Assembly: GCA_001804815.1 (NCBI GenBank)
Contig: MHBI01000099.1
Location: 304,797 to 368,796 of the forward strand
Direction: 5' to 3'
DNA from: Lentisphaerae bacterium GWF2_50_93
GTDB lineage: Bacteria > Verrucomicrobiota > Lentisphaeria > Victivallales > GWF2-50-93
DNA length: 64,000 nucleotides
The notes under the pieces are model-generated. The model did no database searches. It had not been told where the DNA came from and saw only the letters and a program-made list of their open reading frames with translations. The position numbers and the translations under genes are program-made. Positions 43,328 to 52,385 of the stretch are shown in pieces (positions within the stretch are counted from its first letter, which is position 1; every line of letters begins with the position of its first letter).

Positions 43328-45010
43328 TTATACTTGAAGAGTCATCAAAAACTCAATGTTTGTTTTAATTTTCTTCAATTTTCCTATAAGCAGCTCCATG
43401 GCCTCGACCGGCGGAACGCCGTTCATGGCCTTTCTGAGAGTCCAAACCCTCTGCAGCTCATCGGGATGCAGCAGGAGCTCTTCCTTGCGGGTTCCGCTCT
43501 TCTCGATGTTGATGGCAGGATATACACGCCTGTCGGTAAGATGCCTGTCGAGGTGCAGCTCCATGTTTCCGGTTCCCTTGAACTCCTCGAATATGACTTC
43601 ATCCATCCGGCTGCCGGTATCGATGAGCGCGGTGGCTATGATCGTCAGACTGCCCCCGGTCTCGATGTTCCTGGCTGCGCCGAAGAATCTTTTCGGCTTG
43701 TGGAGCGCGTTTGAGTCGACACCGCCCGAGAGGATTTTGCCGCTGTGCGGCTGGAGGGTGTTGTAGGCTCGTGCAAGACGCGTGATGCTGTCGAGGAGGA
43801 TTACGACGTCCTTTTTGAATTCGACCATTCGTTTCGCCTTCTCAATGACCATTTCCGCGACCTGGACATGCCGCTCAGGCGGCTCATCGAACGTGGAACT
43901 CACCACTTCGGCTTTCACGAAGCGTTTCATGTCGGTCACTTCTTCAGGACGTTCGTCGATCAGAAGCACTATCATGTAGGTTTCCGGGCTGTTGGCGAGG
44001 ATGCTGTTCGCGATCTTCTGCAGCAGGACGGTCTTTCCGGTCCGGGGCTGTGCGACAATGAGTCCGCGCTGGCCTTTGCCTATCGGCGTAATGATGTCGA
44101 CGACGCGTGTTGAAATCTCATTTGGGTCTTGTTCCAGGATGAACCTCTTGGTCGGGAAATAGGGGACAAGGTTCTCAAACGGTATGATTGATTTCTTTTT
44201 CTCCGGTGACTCGTGGTTGATGGATTCGACCTTGAGCATCGCGAAGAAGCGTTCCTTCTCCCTGGGAGGACGTATCTGTCCTGCCACATAGTCGCCGGTC
44301 TTGAGGGAGAACCTCCTTATCTGCGACGGGCTGAGATAGATGTCTTCGGGGCAGGGCAGGTAGCAGTAGCTTGGTGAGCGCAGGAAGCCGAAGCCGTCCG
44401 TGAGCACTTCAAGGTATCCGCTGCCGTACATGAGGCCGTTCTTTTCGGCATTGGCCTTAAGGATTTCGAATATGAGAGCGGACTTGTCCAGTGCGCCGAT
44501 TCCTTCGACACCGAGTTCTCCGCCCATTTTCGCGAGATCCTCCATGCCTTTTTCCTGGAGTTCGGTAATGTTCAGGCTTGGAGCGGTCTTGTCCCTGATC
44601 GGCATGTCGCCGTTCCTGTACTGGTCATTGTTCTTGTCATCCTGGATTGGCTTTGCGGCGGCGTCAGTGTCGGTCTTCATCGGGCCTGACTCATCGGAAA
44701 CCGGCGGTTTCTGCTGTTGGGGCTGCTGCATCTGTTGCTGCTGGGGCTGCTCGGGGAGGGAGGGCTGCCTGTTTCCTGAAATTTCAGCCTTCTGTGCGTG
44801 CGGTGAAGCCCCCCTGGGTGCGAATCCGCGGCGCTGGTATGGGCGTCTTTTGTATCTTCCGTCCGAGTCCGAAGGATGCCTCTCCCTCTGGTCTGAGAGA
44901 GGATCATAGAATTCGGGGCGTTTATCGGACCGGACCGGCTCTTCCCGGCCTGCTGATGCAGATGCCTCGGACCTGTGTTTCCTATCTCTTTCTTCACTGC
45001 TTCTTTCCAT
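43328..45010 (-). CDS. rho: Transcription termination factor Rho with disordered N-terminal extension
   Basis: Hexameric RNA helicase that ends transcription. Residues ~1-145 are a low-complexity, Arg/Asp/Gln-rich extension (RPEFYDPLSDQRERH, RRPYQRRGFAP, QPQQQQMQQPQQQ) not found in E. coli Rho. Then follow the Rho N-terminal helical domain (~148-195, SLNITELQEKGM), the cold-shock RNA-binding domain (~200-265, DGFGFLRSPSYCYLP), Walker A AQPRTGKTV (~316-325), Walker B VVILLDSITRLAR, the Q-loop and the R-loop GTGNMELHLDR. Length 560. The ATG has AAGGAA upstream and the gene overlaps coaE by 17 nt. Confidence 0.97.
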   Translation of the reverse strand: MERSSEERDRKHRSEASASAGREEPVRSDKRPEFYDPLSDQRERHPSDSDGRYKRRPYQRRGFAPRGASPHAQKAEISGNRQPSLPEQPQQQQMQQPQQQKPPVSDESGPMKTDTDAAAKPIQDDKNNDQYRNGDMPIRDKTAPSLNITELQEKGMEDLAKMGGELGVEGIGALDKSALIFEILKANAEKNGLMYGSGYLEVLTDGFGFLRSPSYCYLPCPEDIYLSPSQIRRFSLKTGDYVAGQIRPPREKERFFAMLKVESINHESPEKKKSIIPFENLVPYFPTKRFILEQDPNEISTRVVDIITPIGKGQRGLIVAQPRTGKTVLLQKIANSILANSPETYMIVLLIDERPEEVTDMKRFVKAEVVSSTFDEPPERHVQVAEMVIEKAKRMVEFKKDVVILLDSITRLARAYNTLQPHSGKILSGGVDSNALHKPKRFFGAARNIETGGSLTIIATALIDTGSRMDEVIFEEFKGTGNMELHLDRHLTDRRVYPAINIEKSGTRKEELLLHPDELQRVWTLRKAMNGVPPVEAMELLIGKLKKIKTNIEFLMTLQV

Positions 45011-45593
45011 AGTTCTTCCTTATGTCTTTATTTAATATTTTGCATTGTTGATAAAGTAAATCGATGCCGCCGTTGTTTATTATGGCGAAATCGGCCAGCT
45101 CCATCTTTTCATCGGGGGTTATCTGGCATTTGCATCTTCTTTCTATTTCCTCCAGGCTCCAGCCCCTTTTTGCGAGCCGCTGATACTGGGTCTTCCTGTC
45201 CGTCCAGATGGAAACCGTACAGTCGAATTCCTTTTCCCATTTTGCCTCGAAGAGAAGCGGTACTGCGAAGATTACATTCCTGTTCTTGGATTTTCTGGCT
45301 TCCTTGACTGCCCTTTCGAGCACCATCGGGTGGAGGAGCGAATTCAGCCACAGGCGTTCCTTTCTGCTCCTGAACACTATGTCTGCGACTTTCTTCCTGT
45401 CTACATCCCCGTTTCCGGAAAAGACCCTGTCCCCCCATCTTCTACGGATGGCTTCCGCCACTCCGCTGTTCCTATCTCCATAAAGTTCGTAGCATATTCC
45501 GTCTGCATCCAGAGTTTTCCAGCCGAGAGAGGAAAAACATTCAAGAGCAGTGGATTTGCCGCAGCCGGTGCCGCCAGTTAAACCAACGAACAT
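44994..45593 (-). CDS. coaE: Dephospho-CoA kinase
   Basis: Catalyses the last step of CoA synthesis, phosphorylating dephospho-CoA. The P-loop GLTGGTGCGKSTALE opens the protein, with DADGICYEL, FAVPLLFEAKWEK and a lid region ending RLAKRGWSLEEIERR. 199 residues, a normal length. The ATG at 45593 is taken in preference to a TTG one codon earlier; no clear ribosome-binding site is visible. It overlaps rho by 17 nt, indicating an operon. Confidence 0.94.
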   Translation of the reverse strand: MFVGLTGGTGCGKSTALECFSSLGWKTLDADGICYELYGDRNSGVAEAIRRRWGDRVFSGNGDVDRKKVADIVFRSRKERLWLNSLLHPMVLERAVKEARKSKNRNVIFAVPLLFEAKWEKEFDCTVSIWTDRKTQYQRLAKRGWSLEEIERRCKCQITPDEKMELADFAIINNGGIDLLYQQCKILNKDIRKNYGKKQ

Positions 45594-45801
45594 CAATTTG
45601 TTACTCTGTTACGGATTGAATGTAAAAAAACTGAATGTAAAGCACGTAGTTGAAAAATTGGATTGTTTAAACTTAAAGGCAAATATGATGTGCAAGCCTG
45701 TTCTAAAATTTTTCTTAAATTAATGTGCACTTGTTAAAATGCAAACCGGAATATGCAAGATATATTCATTATTTCTCGTAAATCATTCACTTGGAGAGAA
45801 T

Positions 45802-46383
45802 ATGAGCAAGGCAAAAACAGTCTCCAGAAAGAAGATCGCTTCCGGAAAATGGCTTTCGCTCGAGAAGATAAGCTATGTCGACCATTACGGCTCCCGCAGG
45901 GACTGGGAATGCTCCACGCGGATCCGGAGCCGAGGCGCCGTCGCCATAATCGCCATATTGAAACCATCCGGCCGCATAATGCTTGTCCGGCAGTTCCGCC
46001 CTCCCTCTGACGGCTGGACGATCGAATTCCCCGCAGGTCTGATTGACAGGAATGAAAAGCCTGGAACTACCGCCAGGCGTGAGTTATATGAGGAGACCGG
46101 ATATTCCGGAAAGGTCACAGGCGTGGGACGCCCGCTGTTCAGCTCTCCCGGAATGTCAGGCGAGACAGTCCACCTCGTACGGATGGAAATCAAAGAGAAC
46201 GCTCCTGAAAACAGGGACGTGAAGACTTCCTTTGACGACGGGGAGCACCTGGAGACCTTCCTGGTTCCGTTGAAGGAATTAATGAAGTTTCTTGAGAAAT
46301 CCCACAGGAAAGGTGACCGTCTTGATGCTAAGGTAGTGTGTTTTGCGACTGGGATGAATATCCAATATATTTATAAAAAATAA
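45802..46383 (+). CDS. NUDIX hydrolase, ADP-ribose-pyrophosphatase-like
   Basis: A 193-residue NUDIX enzyme. The box spans residues 79-101: Gly79, Glu85, Arg93, Glu94, Glu97, Glu98 and Gly100 fit GX5EX7REUXEEXGU. Context VRQFRPPSDGWTIEFPAG resembles NUDF/ADP-ribose pyrophosphatases, which cleave nucleoside diphosphate sugars. ATG 45802 is chosen because GGAGAG lies 6 nt upstream. It lies 9 nt before the epimerase-like gene, and the pair may be co-transcribed. Confidence 0.9.
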   Translation: MSKAKTVSRKKIASGKWLSLEKISYVDHYGSRRDWECSTRIRSRGAVAIIAILKPSGRIMLVRQFRPPSDGWTIEFPAGLIDRNEKPGTTARRELYEETGYSGKVTGVGRPLFSSPGMSGETVHLVRMEIKENAPENRDVKTSFDDGEHLETFLVPLKELMKFLEKSHRKGDRLDAKVVCFATGMNIQYIYKK

Positions 46384-46392
46384 GGGGGCTAC

Positions 46393-47640
46393 ATGAATCT
46401 TCCGAAGTATTCCATGGGTATCGGCGACAGGTTTGCACACCAGGGAACGGCGCAGCTGAACGCTTTCATAAAGGCGAAGGCCAAGGGCGTGGATGTCGCC
46501 CCGGTCTGGAACAAGTCCAACCGCGAACACCAGATCATCCACACGTTCCCGCCTGATGTCAGGAAGGAGGCGGACTCAGCCGCCAAGATCCTCGCCTGGA
46601 AGAGCCCTTATTTCGTGGATGCCGACCATATTAATCTGAAAAATGTCGAAGCATTCATCCATGCCAGCGATTTCTTCACCCTCGACGTGGCTGATTTCAC
46701 CGGCAAGTCCGCCGATGAGGAAAGCATAAAGGCCTTTGTGAGCAAATATTCGTCCTATGCCGGCAAACTCAGCATTCCAGGAATGGGCGAGACTTTTGAC
46801 ATTCATAACGAGACCATCATGAAGATTGCACGGAAATATCTTCTTGCGGTCAAGGAAGCTGGAAAAATCTACAGGCAGATTGAGTCGGTGAAGGGCAAGG
46901 ACCATTTCGTAACCGAAGTTTCAATGGATGAGACCGACTCCCCGCAGACGCCGGTGGAGCTCTTTTTCATTCTCGGAGCCATGGCCGACGAGAAGATCCC
47001 CGCCCAGACGATCGCTCCAAAGTTCACAGGCCGTTTCAACAAGGGCGTGGATTATGTCGGCGACGTCGCCAAGTTCGAGAAGGAGTTCAACCAGGACATC
47101 GCCGTGATCGCATATGCCGTGAAGGCGTTCGGGCTTCCGGCCAACCTCAAGCTCAGCGTACATTCCGGCAGCGACAAGTTCTCAATATACAAATGCATCA
47201 ACAAGGCAATCAAGAAGCATAATACCGGCCTCCACATCAAGACCGCCGGGACAACCTGGCTCGAGGAAGTCATCGGACTCGCTGAAGGCGGAGGCGAGGG
47301 GCTTGAGATCGCCAAGCAGATCTATGTGAACGCCCTCGGCAGATTCGACGAACTCTGCGGACCCTATGCCACCGTCATCGACATCAAGAAGGACAAGCTT
47401 CCTGCACCCGAAGAAGTGATGAAATGGAATTCTGCGAAGTTCGCAGCCACCCTCCGGCACGACCAGAAATGCAAGGACTACAATCCCAACTTCCGCCAGC
47501 TCATACATGTCGGATACAAGGTGGCCGTCGAACTGGGCCCCCGCTATTACAATGCGCTGATTGTGTATTCAGCTGTGATCGGCAAGAATGTCGAGGAGAA
47601 CATCTACGAGAGGCACATCAGGCCGGTCTTCATTGGCTGA
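46393..47640 (+). CDS. Tagaturonate epimerase (UxaE)-like protein
   Basis: A 415-residue protein resembling UxaE, which interconverts D-tagaturonate and D-fructuronate in hexuronate catabolism. Similar segments are QTPVELFFILGAMADEKIP, APKFTGRFNKGVDYVGD and LSVHSGSDKFSIY, with His residues (VHSGSD, LHIKTAGTTW) fitting a metal-dependent sugar epimerase. AAGGGGG precedes the ATG. It is shorter than the best-studied members (~480), but the body is complete. It suggests use of galacturonate- or glucuronate-containing glycans. Confidence 0.85.
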   Translation: MNLPKYSMGIGDRFAHQGTAQLNAFIKAKAKGVDVAPVWNKSNREHQIIHTFPPDVRKEADSAAKILAWKSPYFVDADHINLKNVEAFIHASDFFTLDVADFTGKSADEESIKAFVSKYSSYAGKLSIPGMGETFDIHNETIMKIARKYLLAVKEAGKIYRQIESVKGKDHFVTEVSMDETDSPQTPVELFFILGAMADEKIPAQTIAPKFTGRFNKGVDYVGDVAKFEKEFNQDIAVIAYAVKAFGLPANLKLSVHSGSDKFSIYKCINKAIKKHNTGLHIKTAGTTWLEEVIGLAEGGGEGLEIAKQIYVNALGRFDELCGPYATVIDIKKDKLPAPEEVMKWNSAKFAATLRHDQKCKDYNPNFRQLIHVGYKVAVELGPRYYNALIVYSAVIGKNVEENIYERHIRPVFIG

Positions 47641-48062
47641 GTCCATGTCTGGATGAGTTCTTGATGAGCGTAGCGAATTCTTGGAGGCGCTTTTGGTAAG
47701 ACCGCCATGCTTGACCCATTAATTTCAACAGCTCTTACGAGCTTGACTAATAATGCGGTCTAAGGAAATTCATCTGGATTCGTTGGTAGTTAATGCCGCA
47801 AGGCATGTTCTTGTCCAAGCGCTGTCCAGCTCAATGTGCTGACTGCAGAAACACAGAATGCTTGAAAAGAGCCATGGTATTCCTTGATTTTGACTTAGCT
47901 ACAAATCAAAAGGAAGGAGTGTACCATGGCCACTGAGAAAGTAGCCCGTTTAGCTTGAAAGTGCAAGTCTTCTTATTTTGCTTTGGCAGGAGGAATCTTG
48001 AGCTTTACGCCGATCAGCAGAGGATTCTTGATGTTCTTGCTGTTAACGGTAGAATTTCCTGT
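47641..48062. other. Intergenic DNA with small decayed fragments
   Basis: Contains an imperfect inverted repeat GACCGC ... GCGGTC at about 47700-47761, a 10-codon mini-ORF at 47926-47958 with a good AAGGAAGGAG site (product MATEKVARLA), and, on the minus strand, the LysM remnant at 47973-48062. The strong ribosome-binding site with so short an ORF suggests the head of a truncated gene. No intact gene is visible. Confidence 0.45.
47973..48062 (-). pseudogene. LysM-domain C-terminal remnant
   Basis: Thirty codons between two stops read TGNSTVNSKNIKNPLLIGVK and end LKIPPAKAK, which matches the closing part of a LysM repeat (N-I-K-N-P-x-L-I-x-V-x-x-L-K-I-P). No start and no other LysM part is present. 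It lies 14 nt from tRNA-Arg, a typical site of gene truncation by integration. Confidence 0.45.
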
Positions 48063-48075
48063 TTATTGTAAGAAA

Positions 48076-48152
<77 letters not shown>

Positions 48153-48315
48153 GTTCAAGCCGTAATTATATTCGGCGCGGCGCATAAGATACTAGGCATA
48201 TGCATCAAAGTAAAGGGAACCTCTGAAAATTCATAATTGGTTTTGAGGACCGACGGCTTCCATGTAAACTGACGCCATTTTTGCATTAAGCCCAAAGCAG
48301 TATAGTTTATGGGTT

Positions 48316-50319
48316 ATGCTGTTCAAGGAAAAATATAAGTTCATTCCCGAGCTGAGCCTGGTGACGCTGCTCCTGGCCATTCATTTCTTCCTGGCGTTCA
48401 CAAGCCTTGTCCAGGAATCGCCGACATTCGACGAGACCGTGCATGTGACCGGCGGTGTCTGCTATTGGAAGACCGATGACTACCGGATAAATCCGGAAAA
48501 CGGGAATTTCCCCCAGCGCTGGGCCGCGATACCACTGCTATATGATAAGAACCTCAAGGTTCCGTTATTTACAAAAAGCACCTCGATAGAATCCAACGAA
48601 TGGCTCACCGCCTACGACTTCCTATATAAAAAAGGGAACAACCCCGACCGCATCTTCATGCTCGCCAAGACAATGATGGTGCTGTTGAGCCTCCTCCTCG
48701 GATTAGTCGTCTACTTCTGGTCGAAGAAAATATTCGGCATTGAAGGCGCCGCGTTATCCCTGCTCCTATATGCGTTCTCCCCTACCATACTGGCGCATTC
48801 GCGCCTGGTCACATCCGACATTGCTGCCGCCCTCGGGTTCATCGCGTCTCTTTGGGCGATCTGGTACATGCTCGAGAAAATCACGGTGACGCGGGTGCTT
48901 CTCGCTTCCCTGTGCCTGTCGATGCTCTTTCTTTCAAAAATGTCCGCGTTCATGATTATTCCGATGTACATGATTATGATTGCCGTGAGGTTGAAGACCT
49001 GTCCGGAACTGGAGGTCAGGATTCCAGGACGTGTATTGAAGCTCAGGTCCCAGGCTGGACAACTCGTCGCATTCCTTTCCGCAGGCCTCGTCAATGCACT
49101 CATCATCGCCTTCTTCATCTGGATGTCGTTCGGATTCAGGTATTCGATGCTGAACGACGACATCGGCAAGCGCGGGATCATGGATAACAACTGGCATGAC
49201 ATCCTCAAGGATACCGGAATGCCCGGGAAAGTGATCGACTTCACGCGCCAGCACAGGCTTCTTCCTGAAGCATATCTTTTCGGGTTCCAGTTCGTCCTGA
49301 AGAAATCTGAATTCCGCTATGCCTACCTCAACGGCGAATGCCGTCTGACCGGCTGGTGGTACTATTTCCCCTACGCATGCCTTGTGAAGACTCCACTGCC
49401 TGTCCTGGGGCTGCTGGCGATGATCCTGTTCCTGGCGGTAAAAAGACTCCGGCCATTATCCCCAGATGCGATCATTGAAAAGATTTATCCGGTTATCCCG
49501 CTTATAATCCTGGTTTGTGTTTTCGGGACGTTTGCAATGGCCAGCAAGATGAATATCGGGCACCGCCATGTGCTTGTCCTTTATCCGGCCGCCTTCATAC
49601 TCGCAGGCGCCGGATGGCTCCTGCTGAAAAAAGCCGGTGACATCGCCAGGTTCTCCGCCATCTTCCTTGTTATATGGTTCATTGCAGAATCCATGAGCAT
49701 ATGGCCGCATTACCTCGCCTATTTCAACCAGCTTGCAGGCGGTCCGGCAAACGGCTACAGGCACATGGTCGACAGCTCCCTCGACTGGGGACAGGATCTC
49801 AAGGGGCTTGGCAAATGGCTGAAAAAGAAGGATCTTCTCAACCAGAAGAAAACTAATGTGTATGTCTCATATTTTGGAATCGCCTGCATCGACTATTACG
49901 CCCCCGGCGTCAAGAAACTCCCCTGCTACTATGGACAGGAGGACGATGTCCCCTTCCAGCTCAGGGGAGGCGTCTACTGCGTCAGCGCCACAATGCTTCC
50001 GATGATCTACATGCCGGAACTTCTGGACATCGGCGATCTGAACAGCGGAATCCTGGACGAGAACCTCTACAAGGAGGTGGAGTCGGACGTGAAGCAGATG
50101 TTCGCAGCAATGACCAGCAATGAGAAGTTCATGGAGTTCATCAAGGCCAGGGGAGGCGAATTCGTAGTCAGCCGCTACCGCCTGTACCACATCCTCCGTT
50201 TTGCGAAACTCGCAAGATACCTGGAGACCCGCAAACCCGACGACAACATCGGCTATTCCATATTGATCTTCAAGCTCACCGACGAGGAAGTCTCTAACGC
50301 CCTGAAGGAAAAACTGTAG
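48316..50319 (+). CDS. GT-C fold glycosyltransferase (GT39/ArnT-like), membrane
   Basis: A 667-residue integral membrane protein with about ten to twelve predicted helices. The first extracytoplasmic loop carries ESPTFDETVH, with the acidic D-E pair expected of PMT/ArnT-type transferases that use polyprenyl-phosphate sugar donors. A KPNIGHRHVL-like segment (SKMNIGHRHVLVLYPAAF) and a soluble C-terminal part (~residues 480-667, AGGPANGYRHMVDSSLDWG) follow. The acceptor (protein, lipid or glycan) is unknown. It reads away from tRNA-Arg and ends just before a REP-like doublet shared with the AraC gene. Confidence 0.85.
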   Translation: MLFKEKYKFIPELSLVTLLLAIHFFLAFTSLVQESPTFDETVHVTGGVCYWKTDDYRINPENGNFPQRWAAIPLLYDKNLKVPLFTKSTSIESNEWLTAYDFLYKKGNNPDRIFMLAKTMMVLLSLLLGLVVYFWSKKIFGIEGAALSLLLYAFSPTILAHSRLVTSDIAAALGFIASLWAIWYMLEKITVTRVLLASLCLSMLFLSKMSAFMIIPMYMIMIAVRLKTCPELEVRIPGRVLKLRSQAGQLVAFLSAGLVNALIIAFFIWMSFGFRYSMLNDDIGKRGIMDNNWHDILKDTGMPGKVIDFTRQHRLLPEAYLFGFQFVLKKSEFRYAYLNGECRLTGWWYYFPYACLVKTPLPVLGLLAMILFLAVKRLRPLSPDAIIEKIYPVIPLIILVCVFGTFAMASKMNIGHRHVLVLYPAAFILAGAGWLLLKKAGDIARFSAIFLVIWFIAESMSIWPHYLAYFNQLAGGPANGYRHMVDSSLDWGQDLKGLGKWLKKKDLLNQKKTNVYVSYFGIACIDYYAPGVKKLPCYYGQEDDVPFQLRGGVYCVSATMLPMIYMPELLDIGDLNSGILDENLYKEVESDVKQMFAAMTSNEKFMEFIKARGGEFVVSRYRLYHILRFAKLARYLETRKPDDNIGYSILIFKLTDEEVSNALKEKL

Positions 50320-50327
50320 AAAAAGCA

Positions 50328-50400
50328 GGTACGGGCTTCAGCCTGTACCAGTATTTTGGTGTTTTAGGATTTAAGAATGGTACAGGCTAAAGCCCGTACC
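50328..50400. repeat. REP-like doublet between convergent genes
   Basis: GGTACGGGCTTCAGCCTGTACC (50328-50349) and GGTACAGGCTAAAGCCCGTACC (50379-50400) are inverted copies, each itself a hairpin, so the pair can form a cruciform or a two-hairpin RNA. It abuts the AraC stop codon and lies 9 nt after the transferase gene, acting as a plausible bidirectional terminator. Confidence 0.8.
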
Positions 50401-51200
50401 TACTTGAATATCGTCTTCCTGTAGTTTGCTGGCGACAGCCCGATCTGGCTGCGGAACAGCTTCGAAAACTGCGCCGGATCGCTGAATCCTGATTCAATTG
50501 CGACATCCTTGATCTGCTTCGACGGATCCCCGAGCGACTTTGCCGCCGACTGCATCCTGCATCCCAGGACGAAATCATGCGGCGCCACCTGCATCCTCAT
50601 CCTGAACAGACGGCGGAAATGGCTGTACGACAATCCCATGTTCCTGGCAATTTTGTCAAAATCGTATTCGGCGAATGGCATGGCACGGATTCTCGATGCC
50701 TGCTTGTCAATAGAGTTTCCGTGTAAGGAATCCATCATGCCTTCAAGCTTGTTGGTGATGAGGAGCGACAGGAGCTGTTCAAGCAGGAGCACCATGTCCG
50801 GATGGTTTTTCTTGTCATGTCTCTGCAATAGCTCCAGCAGCCTGTTGAATGTGTCTTCATAGATATTCGGCCGGGGTGCGTATACGAATCCTTTTGGTGA
50901 AAGCTTCATGAAACCCTGTTCCATGATGAGTTTCCCTCTCGGACCGCGGAATGTGACCCAGTGGTGGTGCCAGCTTTTTGCAGGAGCTGAGGGACCGTAC
51001 TGGTATGAATGTTCCGGATGGTGCCAGAAGACTGCCGGCCGGTCCAGGGTCACGCGCTCCCCGCCGTCAATTCCCAGATACATCCTGCCGTCCAAGATGA
51101 ACTGGAGATTGAACATGTCATGGAAACGGTTGTCCATCACCGCCCGGCAGGCGGGAATGTCCTCTCCGTTTATGAATGTTATGTCATCAAAATAGTTCAT
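50400..51200 (-). CDS. AraC-family transcriptional regulator
   Basis: A 266-residue regulator: N-terminal cupin-like sensor (~residues 5-150; VFWHHPEHSYQYG) and C-terminal pair of helix-turn-helix motifs (~170-266; FDKIARNMGLSYSHFRRLFR, then SGFSDPAQFSKLFRSQ). ATG 51200 is chosen because the -10 box of its promoter lies at 51239-51244, which would place transcription start inside or after an upstream ATG at 51236. It is divergent from the URO-D-family gene across a short shared control region and probably regulates it. Confidence 0.9.
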   Translation of the reverse strand: MNYFDDITFINGEDIPACRAVMDNRFHDMFNLQFILDGRMYLGIDGGERVTLDRPAVFWHHPEHSYQYGPSAPAKSWHHHWVTFRGPRGKLIMEQGFMKLSPKGFVYAPRPNIYEDTFNRLLELLQRHDKKNHPDMVLLLEQLLSLLITNKLEGMMDSLHGNSIDKQASRIRAMPFAEYDFDKIARNMGLSYSHFRRLFRMRMQVAPHDFVLGCRMQSAAKSLGDPSKQIKDVAIESGFSDPAQFSKLFRSQIGLSPANYRKTIFK

Positions 51201-51238
51201 GATCAAATATGACAAGTTAATGAACAATACAGCCATTT

Positions 51239-51266
51239 ACTATAATTTAGTTACATGTACAGTCAA
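51239..51266 (-). promoter_or_regulatory. Promoter of the AraC gene, overlapping a palindrome
   Basis: On the minus strand TTGACT (51266-51261) and TATAGT (51244-51239) are 16 nt apart. On the plus strand TATAAT (51241-51246) overlaps the same bases, so divergent promoters may compete. The palindrome TACATGTA (51252-51259) lies in the spacer, a possible operator, and its half site resembles the ACATG of the glycan operator. Confidence 0.55.
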
Positions 51267-51318
51267 TGTGCATTAAGAAATATCATGACATAATCAAATA
51301 TATCAACAAGGAGATGAT

Positions 51319-52377
51319 ATGAACGCAAGATCCAGGCGCAACCAGGAGTTTCTGCGGAACATTTATAGGAAGGGGCCGTTCCAGGGGCACGGATTTTTCT
51401 GCATGCCGAACTATTTCACGAAGCCTGAATATCCGAAGGGGGACTACACGATATCGGATGAGCCGGTATCAAGATGGATCTCTCCGCTGGTCGATCATTA
51501 TAATAAGCACATGAAGTTTCTTGAAGCAGTAGGAGACCATTCTGTGCCTACCGTCAAGCTTGTGACCGGCACTCACATTTATGCTGCAGCGTTCGGCTGC
51601 GAGATCCACCGGTTTGAAGGCAGCAATCCGGCGGCGCTGCCATGCGTTGCCAACGCGGAGGAGGCCGACAAGCTTTCCGAACCCGACATATGGAAGTCCC
51701 CGACTCTCTACCGCGTCTTCGAACTTGCCGAGGCATTGCGCAAGGAACTGGGGCCTGATGTGCCATTCGGTCCGCCGGACATGCAGACAGGCTTTGACAC
51801 CGCCGCGATCGTCTGGAACAAGGAGGATTTCTTCTGCTCGATGATGCTTGAACCAGATGCAGTGAAGCGGCTGGTTGCAAAATGCGCAAGCCTCTTCAAG
51901 AAATTCCTCTGCGAACTCCGCAGGGAGTTTCCGAACCTGAGTCCGGCCCATTGTCCGACCACCTGGGCTCCACCGGAAATGGGGCCATGGCTTTCGAATG
52001 ACGAGTGCGGTGCGTTCAACGGGGAGTCTTTCCAGGAATTCTGCCTGCCTGAAATGATAGATCTTGCCGAGACGTTTGGCGGACTTGGCATGCACTGCTG
52101 CGCCGCGGCCGAACACCAGTTCGAATGTTTCAAGAGGATTCCGGGCTTCTATGCGTTCAACCGCGTTCCTGCAGGCGGAAAAGGATTTGATACAAGCGTC
52201 GATGCATTTGGCGGAGAAAAGGGGCCGGTTCTATCACTAGCCTGGCTCGATGAAGCGACCATCGAACGCCTGATAAGGAATTCCCCTGGGACGGCCAGAT
52301 TCATCTTCCATGCATCCTTCGACGAGATCGGGCAGGCGAAATCGTGGTTCGAGAGGATGAGTGTCATAAAGAAATAG
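51319..52377 (+). CDS. URO-D superfamily protein (methyltransferase-like)
   Basis: A 352-residue protein of the uroporphyrinogen-decarboxylase superfamily, which includes both decarboxylases and corrinoid-dependent methyltransferases. FGPPDMQTGFDTAAIVW and GLGMHCCAAAEHQFECF contain the kind of His/Cys cluster that binds zinc in the methyltransferase branch, so the second activity is more likely. AAGGAGAT precedes the ATG. The AraC gene opposite and shared promoter region suggest inducible use of an unknown substrate, perhaps a methylated compound or a sugar derivative (inference). Confidence 0.75.
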   Translation: MNARSRRNQEFLRNIYRKGPFQGHGFFCMPNYFTKPEYPKGDYTISDEPVSRWISPLVDHYNKHMKFLEAVGDHSVPTVKLVTGTHIYAAAFGCEIHRFEGSNPAALPCVANAEEADKLSEPDIWKSPTLYRVFELAEALRKELGPDVPFGPPDMQTGFDTAAIVWNKEDFFCSMMLEPDAVKRLVAKCASLFKKFLCELRREFPNLSPAHCPTTWAPPEMGPWLSNDECGAFNGESFQEFCLPEMIDLAETFGGLGMHCCAAAEHQFECFKRIPGFYAFNRVPAGGKGFDTSVDAFGGEKGPVLSLAWLDEATIERLIRNSPGTARFIFHASFDEIGQAKSWFERMSVIKK

Positions 52378-52385
52378 TCGGACGA

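Noticed and set aside
47926..47958. A regulatory leader peptide of 10 codons
   Set aside because: No attenuator hairpin or downstream gene on the same strand follows within a sensible distance; more likely the head of a deleted gene.
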